DNA of 64,000 nt from Microbacterium sp. USTB-Y (GTDB lineage: Bacteria; Actinomycetota; Actinomycetes; Actinomycetales; Microbacteriaceae). The DNA lies in the NCBI RefSeq assembly GCF_023703415.1, contig NZ_JAGMTU010000009.1:1-64000 (forward strand). Reading direction: 5' to 3'. The notes beneath the pieces were generated by a model. It ran no database searches. It was not told the origin of the DNA and worked only from the letters and a program-made list of their open reading frames with translations. Below are positions 58,442-64,000 of this stretch, piece by piece; position 1 is the first letter of the stretch; each line of letters begins with the position of its first letter. Made by a program: the position numbers and the translations under genes.

Positions 58442-60970
58442 TCAGAGCCGGTCCACGGCGGTCACGACGACGACCGCCTCGCCTGCCTCGTCGGAGGCGT
58501 CGAGATCGACCGTCGCGGAGATCCGCCAGTCGTGGTCGCCCGCGGGGTCGTCGAGGATCTGCTGTACGACCCAGGAGCGGGCCGGACGCTCGTGGCCCGG
58601 CCCTCCCGTCTCGTCGATGATGAGCAGCGCGGCGCTGCGGGCATCGGGGCCGGTGCGGATCTCGTCGTGCTCGGCGAAGTACGCGTCCAGCGCCGCATCC
58701 CAGCCCGCGGTCCCGAACTCGGGGTCGAGCCCCGCCAGGGCGTCCAGATCCTCTCGGGCTGCGAGCTGCACGCGACGGAACAGCTCATTGCGCACGAGGA
58801 TCCGGAAGGCCCGCACGTTCGTCGTGAGCCGCTTCGGCGCCGGGGGCACCACCGGCTCCTCGTCGTGCGAGACGGGATGGCCGGAGACGAGCTCCTCCCA
58901 TTCGTCGAGCAGGGAGGAATCGACCTGGCGCACGAGCTCGCCCAGCCATTCGATGAGGTCGCGCAGCTCCTCGGTCTTCAGGTGCTCGGGGATGGTCTGC
59001 GAGGCGGCCCGGTACGCATCGGAGAGGTAGCGCAGGACGACGCCCTCGGAGCGGGCGACCTTGTACAGCGCGACATATTCCCCGAACGACATGGCTCGCT
59101 CGTACATGTCCCGCACGACCGACTTGGGATGCAGCTCGAAGTCGCGGATCCAGGGCTGCGCCGCGCCGAAGGTCTCGAACGCGGCCGACAGCAGCTCTTC
59201 GAGGGGCTTCGGGTAGGTGATCTCCTCGAGCGCCTCCATGCGCTCCTCGTACTCCATGCCCTCGCGCTTCATCGCCGCCACGGCCTCGCCGCGCGCGACG
59301 AACTCCTGCTGGCTGAGGATCGCGCGGGGATCGTCGAGCGTCGCCTCCACGATCGAGAGCATGTCGAGCGCGAAGGCCGGATCCTCCGGATCCAGCAGTT
59401 CGAAGGCGGCGAGGGCGAAGGGGGAGAGCGGCTGGTTCAGGGCGAAGTTCGGCTGCAGGTCGACGGTGAGGCGGATCGTGCCGTCGGGGTCGCGCTCGAC
59501 GATGCCCGACTCCCGCAGGGTGCGGTAGATGCCGATGGCCCGGAGGGCCAGGATCCGCTGCTTCGCCGGCGGCTCGTGGTTGTCGTATACCAGTGCGCGC
59601 ATATTCGCGAAGACGTCGCCGCCGCGTCCGATCACGTTGAGCATCATGGCGCTCGTGATCTGCATGTGCGAGGTGAGCGTCTCGGGCTCGGCGGCGATGA
59701 GCTTCTGGAACGACGGCTCGCCCCAGGACACGAACCCGTCCGGCGCCTTCTTGCGGATGATCTTGCGCTTCTTCTTCGGATCATCGCCGGCCTTGCGGAT
59801 CGCGGCGATGTTCTCCGATTCGTGCTCGGGAGCCTGGGCGACGACCGTGCCGGCGGTGTCGAAGCCGGCACGGCCGGCACGGCCCGCGATCTGGTGGAAC
59901 TCCCGGGCGTTGAGCTGGCGCATCCGGGTTCCGTCGAACTTCGTCAGCGCCGTGAGCAGCACCGTGCGGATCGGCACGTTGATGCCGACGCCGAGCGTGT
60001 CGGTGCCGCAGATCACGCGCAGGAGTCCGCGCTGGGCCAGCTGCTCGACGAGCCGGCGGTACTTCGGCAGCATGCCCGCGTGGTGCACGCCGATGCCGAG
60101 CCGCAGCAGCCGGGCCAGGGTCTTGCCGAACGAGGTGGTGAAGCGGAAGCCGCCGATGAGCGCCGCGATCTCGTCGCGCCGCTCGCGGGTGGCGACCTTC
60201 GCGCTCGCGAGCGCCTGGGCGCGCTCCATGGCCGCCGCCTGCGAGAAGTGCACGATGTAGACCGGGGCGCGGTCGGTGTGCAGCAGGTCGTCGATCGTCT
60301 CGTGGATCGGCATCGTCTCGTAGAAGAAGTGCAGGGGGACCGGGCGCTCGACGCCGGTCACGACGGCGGTGCCCCGGCCGGTGCGCCGGGTGAGGTCCGC
60401 GGCGAGCTCGGTCACGTCGCCGAGAGTGGCCGACATCAACACGAACTGCGCCTGCGGCAGCGAGAGCAGCGGCACCTGCCAGGCCCAGCCGCGATCCGGG
60501 TCGCCGTAGAAGTGGAACTCGTCCATCACGACCTGGCCGACCTCGGCGTCCGGCCCCTCGCGCAGCGCCAGGTTCGCCAGGATCTCGGCGGTGCAGCACA
60601 CGATCGGTGCGTCGGCATTGACGGCGGAGTCGCCCGTCACCATGCCGACGTTCTCCGCTCCGAAGACCTCGACCAGGCTGAAGAACTTCTCGCTCACGAG
60701 CGCCTTGATCGGGGCCGTGTAGTACGTGCGGCGCCCGGCGGCGAGGGCGGCGAAGTGCGCGGCGACGGCGACCAGCGACTTGCCGGTCCCGGTCGGGGTG
60801 CTGAGGATCAGGTTCTGCCCCGAGACGATCTCGATGACCGCCTCGTCCTGCGCGGGGTAGAGCGAGATCCCGGTGGACTCGGCCCATTCGACGAACGCGA
60901 GATAGACCGCGTCAGGATCCGGATCCCCCGCGGCCGGGCGGACGACGGACGGATCGAGGCGCGCAGACAT
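58442..60970 (-). CDS. Ski2-like DEAD/DEAH helicase with DUF3516 C-terminus
   Basis: 842 residues. Motif I STPTGTGKSLVAVAA, motif II DEFH (VVMDEFHFYGD), motif III SATLGD, the C-terminal RecA domain with GTDTLGVGINVPIRTVL and motif VI REFHQIAGRAGRAGFD. From about 420 the DUF3516 region follows (KKKRKIIRKKAPDGFVSWGE, FALNQPLSPFALAAFELLDP). An ATP-dependent RNA or DNA helicase conserved in actinobacteria. ATG 60968-60970 was chosen because the homologous sequence starts just after it; the Shine-Dalgarno is weak. Confidence 0.94.
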   Translation of the reverse strand: MSARLDPSVVRPAAGDPDPDAVYLAFVEWAESTGISLYPAQDEAVIEIVSGQNLILSTPTGTGKSLVAVAAHFAALAAGRRTYYTAPIKALVSEKFFSLVEVFGAENVGMVTGDSAVNADAPIVCCTAEILANLALREGPDAEVGQVVMDEFHFYGDPDRGWAWQVPLLSLPQAQFVLMSATLGDVTELAADLTRRTGRGTAVVTGVERPVPLHFFYETMPIHETIDDLLHTDRAPVYIVHFSQAAAMERAQALASAKVATRERRDEIAALIGGFRFTTSFGKTLARLLRLGIGVHHAGMLPKYRRLVEQLAQRGLLRVICGTDTLGVGINVPIRTVLLTALTKFDGTRMRQLNAREFHQIAGRAGRAGFDTAGTVVAQAPEHESENIAAIRKAGDDPKKKRKIIRKKAPDGFVSWGEPSFQKLIAAEPETLTSHMQITSAMMLNVIGRGGDVFANMRALVYDNHEPPAKQRILALRAIGIYRTLRESGIVERDPDGTIRLTVDLQPNFALNQPLSPFALAAFELLDPEDPAFALDMLSIVEATLDDPRAILSQQEFVARGEAVAAMKREGMEYEERMEALEEITYPKPLEELLSAAFETFGAAQPWIRDFELHPKSVVRDMYERAMSFGEYVALYKVARSEGVVLRYLSDAYRAASQTIPEHLKTEELRDLIEWLGELVRQVDSSLLDEWEELVSGHPVSHDEEPVVPPAPKRLTTNVRAFRILVRNELFRRVQLAAREDLDALAGLDPEFGTAGWDAALDAYFAEHDEIRTGPDARSAALLIIDETGGPGHERPARSWVVQQILDDPAGDHDWRISATVDLDASDEAGEAVVVVTAVDRL

Positions 60971-61030
60971 GATGCATCGATCATCCCACCCGCCGGAGTC
61001 GCCGAGCGGCTGGTCTGGGGGCCACGGCCG

Positions 61031-61107
61031 GCACAACTCAGGCTGGACGATCGGCTCCGCCTCGGAATGGTCCCGGAATCCGGGCTTCCGTGACCTCCAG
61101 CCTGAAT
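61031..61107. repeat. Long-spacer inverted repeat (CAACTCAGGCTG family), copy 2
   Basis: GCACAACTCAGGCTGGACG begins at 61031. ACTCAGGCTGGA (61036-61047) matches the reverse complement of 61096-61107 at 11 of 12 positions. The left arm shares CACAACTCAGGCTGGA with the element at 29249. The rest of 61108-61190 shows no gene. Confidence 0.7.
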
Positions 61108-61190
61108 ACGGAGAGATGCTCCGCCCCGCCCCGGGGTCGTGGGACGGGGCGAGCGCTCGCGCAGTCGGCGCCCGCGACCCGCACGCCGGG

Positions 61191-61904
61191 TCAGGCCGCG
61201 GTTGCGGCCTCCAGCGCGATGCGCACCATGTCGCCGAAGCTCTGCTCCCGCTCCAGGGCCGTGGTCTCCTCGTGCGTGACGAGATGGTCGGACACCGTGC
61301 AGATGCTGAGGGCTCGCCGGCCGAAGAACGCGGCGAGCGTGTAGAGCGCGCTGGTCTCCATCTCCACGGCGAGCGCGCCGTGCGCGACGAACGGCTCGGT
61401 CAGCTCGGGGCGGGTGCTGTAGAACTGGTCGCTCGAGAAGAGCAGGCCGACGTGCACGGCGTGGTCGAGGTCGGCCCGCTCGCTCGCCTCGACGGCGCGC
61501 CGCAGCAGGGAGAAGTCGGCGACGGGGGCGTAGTCCTGGTCGTGGAAGCGGATCCGGTTGATCCCCGAGTCGGTGCACGCGCCGTTCGCGATGATGATGT
61601 CGCGCATGCCGACCTTCTCCGTGAGCGCGCCGCACGAGCCCACCCGCACGATCGTCTGCACGTCGTACTCGCGGAACAGCTCGTTGGCGTAGATCGACAT
61701 GGACGGCTGCCCCATGCCGGATCCCTGCACGGAGACGCGATGCCCCTGCCAGGTGCCGGTGAAGCCGAGCATGCCGCGCACCTCGGAGTAGCACTCCGCG
61801 TCGTCGAGGAAGGTCTCCGCGATCCACTTCGCCCGCAGCGGGTCTCCGGGGAAGAGGACGACGGGGGCGATCTGGCCGGGCGCGGCGGCGATGTGCGTGC
61901 TCAT
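61191..61904 (-). CDS. deoD: Purine-nucleoside phosphorylase, DeoD type
   Basis: 237 residues, the length of hexameric DeoD. VVLFPGDPLRAKWIAETFLD binds phosphate, SGMGQPSMSIYANELFREYD and RVGSCGALTEKVGMRDIIIA form the core, ALAVEMETSALYTLAAFFGR holds the ribose-binding MetGlu, and CTVSDHL the base-contacting Asp. It cleaves purine ribo- and deoxyribonucleosides with phosphate. TACCCT, 6 nt, ATG: a leaderless promoter. Confidence 0.96.
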   Translation of the reverse strand: MSTHIAAAPGQIAPVVLFPGDPLRAKWIAETFLDDAECYSEVRGMLGFTGTWQGHRVSVQGSGMGQPSMSIYANELFREYDVQTIVRVGSCGALTEKVGMRDIIIANGACTDSGINRIRFHDQDYAPVADFSLLRRAVEASERADLDHAVHVGLLFSSDQFYSTRPELTEPFVAHGALAVEMETSALYTLAAFFGRRALSICTVSDHLVTHEETTALEREQSFGDMVRIALEAATAA

Positions 61905-61960
61905 GCGATCAGGGTAGCGAGACGGATTCGGGTCGGACCGGGTCGTGCGCGCATGCGCAG

Positions 61961-62036
61961 GCGGGCGCCGGATTGCGGGCGGGCGCCGGATTGCGGAACG
62001 GGCGCCGGATTGCGCGGGCGGGCGCCGGATCCGGCG
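61961..62036. repeat. Four imperfect copies of GGGCGCCGGATTGCG
   Basis: Units start near 61962, 61980, 61999 and 62019, spaced 18-20 bp. The last reads GGGCGCCGGATCCGG. It fills the gap between the AlkD-type gene end and the deoD start and carries no gene. Confidence 0.75.
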
Positions 62037-62053
62037 GTGAGCGCGGCCGGGCC

Positions 62054-62716
62054 TCAGCCCTGCCGGCGGACCATCTCGGCGATCCACAGCGGTGCGAACG
62101 GCGAGGTGCAGTTCGGCGGCGTCGGGTAGTCGGCCAGCACCTGCAGGTGTTCCCCGATCGCGATCGCACGGTCGCGCAGCGCCGCGTGGTGGATGCCGAT
62201 CTGTGCGAGCGTCTCGTTCATCGCCCACTGCTCACGCGCGGGCGCGGCGACGAGCTCGCGTTCGATCCGGTCGAGCAGCCCGTCGAGGTCGAGGCCGTCG
62301 GGATCCTTCGCGACCCGGGCGGAGGTGAGCGACCAGGCCGCCGCACGCGCATCCGGATCCGCGTCGTCCAGCCAGCGCAGGCGCAGCTCCTCGGCGAGCG
62401 GCGACTTCTTCACGAGGTAGGCGACGAGCCAGTCGTGCGCCTTCGCGCTCTGCGTCGACCGCAGCATGCGGTCGAGATCGTCGGCGTCGAGGGCGCGGGG
62501 CTTCGCGACGAGGATGCCGAGGAGCTGTCCCGCCACATCCCCGGAGTCGTACAGCTCACCGGCGAGCTCCGGATCCGTCCCGATCCGCTTCGCGAGCGCG
62601 CGCAGCTTCGAGAGGTTCACGCCGTGCGCGTCGCCGTGGCGCTCATTGACCGCGCGCGCCTTCGGATCCTCCAGGGCGGCGAGCTCGGCGAGGGCGTCGG
62701 CAAGGGTCGTGGACAT
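62054..62716 (-). CDS. AlkD-type DNA alkylation repair HEAT-repeat protein
   Basis: 220 residues, all helical. KARAVNERHGDAHGVNLSKL and LRALAKRIGTDPELAGELYD match the AlkD-like opening. AHDWLVAYLVKKSPLAEELR, ARAAAWSLTSARVAKDPDGL and REQWAMNETLAQIGIHHAAL are the HEAT repeats with the conserved W and N positions. AlkD excises N3- and N7-alkyl purines. Some family members are not glycosylases, so activity is inferred. TAGGCT, 6 nt, ATG suggests a leaderless mRNA. Confidence 0.85.
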   Translation of the reverse strand: MSTTLADALAELAALEDPKARAVNERHGDAHGVNLSKLRALAKRIGTDPELAGELYDSGDVAGQLLGILVAKPRALDADDLDRMLRSTQSAKAHDWLVAYLVKKSPLAEELRLRWLDDADPDARAAAWSLTSARVAKDPDGLDLDGLLDRIERELVAAPAREQWAMNETLAQIGIHHAALRDRAIAIGEHLQVLADYPTPPNCTSPFAPLWIAEMVRRQG

Positions 62717-62735
62717 GCCGTCAGCCTAGAACCGT

Positions 62736-62809
62736 GTGTCGAACTCCGTCGATCCGGGGGATTTCGACCGTGCGCCCGCGGAACGCGCCGAATCGACGGA
62801 GTTCGACAC
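62736..62809. repeat. Perfect 18-bp inverted repeat between divergent genes
   Basis: GTGTCGAACTCCGTCGAT (62736-62753) is the exact reverse complement of 62792-62809, with a 38-nt spacer. It lies between the AlkD-type promoter and the GH35 start, so it is not a simple terminator. The rest of 62717-62891 shows only the two promoters. Confidence 0.85.
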
Positions 62810-62891
62810 CGCCTCGCGCGCGCAGGTGCGCTGGGATCCGTGCGTGAGCGACAATGGTGACGCAAACATCGCGTCCGATCCCAGGAGAGCC

Positions 62892-64000
62892 ATGACCGAG
62901 ACCCCGAGCCCCGCGCTCACCCACCGCGACGGCGCCCTGCTGCGCCACGGTCGGCCGTTCCGGATGCTGTCGGGAGCGGTGCACTACTTCCGCATCCACC
63001 CCGACCAGTGGGAGGACCGGCTGCGCCGCCTCGCGGCGATGGGGGCGAACACGGTCGACACCTACATCCCGTGGAACTTCCACGAGCGGGTCGAGGGCGA
63101 AGCGGACTTCACCGGCTGGCGCGACGCCGAGCGGTTCATCCGGCTCGCCGGAGACGTCGGCCTCGACGTCTTCGTGCGCCCGAGCCCGTACATCTGCGCC
63201 GAGTGGTCGAACGGCGGGATCCCGTTCTGGCTGAGCGCACGCACGGGCGCCCTGCGCACGAGCGACCCGGTCTTCCTCGCCGCGGTCGACGCCTGGTACG
63301 ACGCGCTGATCCCGCGGCTGGCCCCGCTGCAGGCCGCGCACGGCGGGCCCATCACCGCGGTCCAGGTCGAGAACGAGTACGGATCCTTCGGCAGCGACCA
63401 CGACTATCTCGTGCACCTGCGGGACGCCCTGCGCTCGCGCGGCATCGTCGAGCTGCTCACGACGGCCGACGGCACGACCGCGGACATGGTGCGCAACGGC
63501 AGCGTCGAGGGCGCGATGGGGTCGTTCACGTTCGGCACCGGAGTGGCGCTCGCGAAGAAGCTGCGCCGGCCCGGCGACGCGCTGATGTGCGCCGAGCTGT
63601 GGGGCGGATGGTTCGACCACTGGGGCGAGCAGCACCACGTGCGGTCGGCGGCGAGCATGATCGGCACGGTCGAGGAGCTGCTCGCGGAGGGCGGATCCGT
63701 GAGCCTGTACATGGCGCACGGCGGCACGAACTTCGGCCTGTGGGCCGGCGCGAACCACGACGGCGCGCTGCAGCCGACGGTCACCTCGTACGACTCCGAC
63801 GCGCCGATCGGCGAGGACGGATCCCTGAACGACAAGTTCCACGCGCTGCGGGCCGTCTTCGCGCCGTTCCACGACGGCGACCTGCCGCCGATCCCGGCAG
63901 CGCCGCGCCGGCAGCCGGCCGCCTCGGCTCCGCTGAGCCCGGTCGCGTCGCTCCTCGACGTCGTGCGCGCCGTCCCCGCCGGTGCTGCCGTGCCGATGCC
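62892..64000 (+). CDS. Glycoside hydrolase family 35 beta-galactosidase (partial)
   Basis: The reading frame stays open from ATG 62892 to the window end, giving the first 369 codons. FRMLSGAVHYFRIHPDQWED, NTVDTYIPWNFHE and VFVRPSPYICAEWSNGGIPF are GH35 hallmarks. The acid/base Glu is in VQVENEYGSF and the nucleophile Glu in MCAELWGGWFDHWGE. SLYMAHGGTNFGLWAGAN completes the barrel. There is no signal peptide, so it probably acts on imported galactosides. AGGAGAGCC precedes the ATG. Together with the GH3 genes at the other end of the window it suggests oligosaccharide catabolism. Confidence 0.94.
   Translation, partial: MTETPSPALTHRDGALLRHGRPFRMLSGAVHYFRIHPDQWEDRLRRLAAMGANTVDTYIPWNFHERVEGEADFTGWRDAERFIRLAGDVGLDVFVRPSPYICAEWSNGGIPFWLSARTGALRTSDPVFLAAVDAWYDALIPRLAPLQAAHGGPITAVQVENEYGSFGSDHDYLVHLRDALRSRGIVELLTTADGTTADMVRNGSVEGAMGSFTFGTGVALAKKLRRPGDALMCAELWGGWFDHWGEQHHVRSAASMIGTVEELLAEGGSVSLYMAHGGTNFGLWAGANHDGALQPTVTSYDSDAPIGEDGSLNDKFHALRAVFAPFHDGDLPPIPAAPRRQPAASAPLSPVASLLDVVRAVPAGAAVPM

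Overview
This is a high-GC (about 70%) actinobacterial chromosome segment, most likely from Microbacterium or a close relative in the Microbacteriaceae. That placement is inferred from base composition, actinobacterial family content (DUF6286/Asp23 cluster, DUF3516 helicase, DUF2510 and Excalibur domains, choice-of-anchor surface protein) and many starts that look leaderless, with a TANNNT -10 box 6-7 nt before the start codon. GGATCC is strikingly frequent, about 2.7 per kb where I counted. No rRNA or tRNA gene and no CRISPR array was seen.

Layout. 1-6.2 kb: glycoside hydrolase 3 genes (one cut by the window edge), a secreted histidine-phosphatase-like protein, a small secreted protein, a Gfo/Idh/MocA oxidoreductase and a membrane protein. 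6.3-11.9 kb: an SGNH hydrolase and two same-strand operons for an Asp23/Gls24 envelope-stress module (ECF sigma factor with two Asp23-type proteins; then three or four membrane/Asp23 proteins), a CsbD-like protein and a DksA-type zinc-finger protein. 12-20.3 kb: a LacI regulator fused by deletion to the tail of an amidohydrolase, purL, an APC permease, an SDR with a GH3-tail-like N-terminus, and a TetR regulator. 20.5-28 kb: a lipoprotein and a PKD-type secreted protein, a NERD protein, a DsrE-like and a MazG-like protein, a VapBC-type toxin-antitoxin pair, and the pantothenate operon DUF2520-panC-panD-panB. 28.3-42.1 kb: RNase HI, a DUF2510-G5-Excalibur protein, an amidohydrolase/permease/GntR cassette, PadR and an ABC1 kinase, a cell-wall-anchored ParB-like protein, an MFS/ArsR pair and a copper-amine-oxidase-like lipoprotein. 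42.2-51.8 kb: a 1882-residue LPQTG surface protein with 13 tandem repeats, an ArsR/SRPBCC pair and two membrane proteins. 51.85-56.99 kb: a decayed, probably mobilizable island between 49-bp direct repeats, with a relaxase remnant, a HEPN-domain gene and several frameshifted genes. 57-64 kb: an M4 protease that has lost its catalytic core next to an intact emfourin-type inhibitor, a Ski2-like helicase, purine-nucleoside phosphorylase, an AlkD-type repair protein and a GH35 beta-galactosidase that runs off the window.

How the genes work together. The Asp23 module looks like one regulated envelope-stress system split over two transcripts. The pantothenate genes are translationally coupled by 4-nt or TGATG overlaps. 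Three regulators (TetR, GntR, ArsR at 39.8 kb) sit divergently from their probable targets, and a second ArsR at 48.5 kb lies upstream of its probable target; operator-like palindromes are visible for the GntR and both ArsR genes. The glycosidases at both ends (GH3, GH3, GH35) suggest plant-polysaccharide or oligosaccharide use.

The most unusual features are non-coding. Three intergenic copies of a four-box palindromic element occur (two direct boxes 19 bp apart, a spacer, then two inverted boxes 19 bp apart), with an analogue that uses a different box and a 21-bp spacing. There are other long-stem intergenic hairpins, and a repeat array has entered the 3' end of a coding gene as 8-residue repeats.
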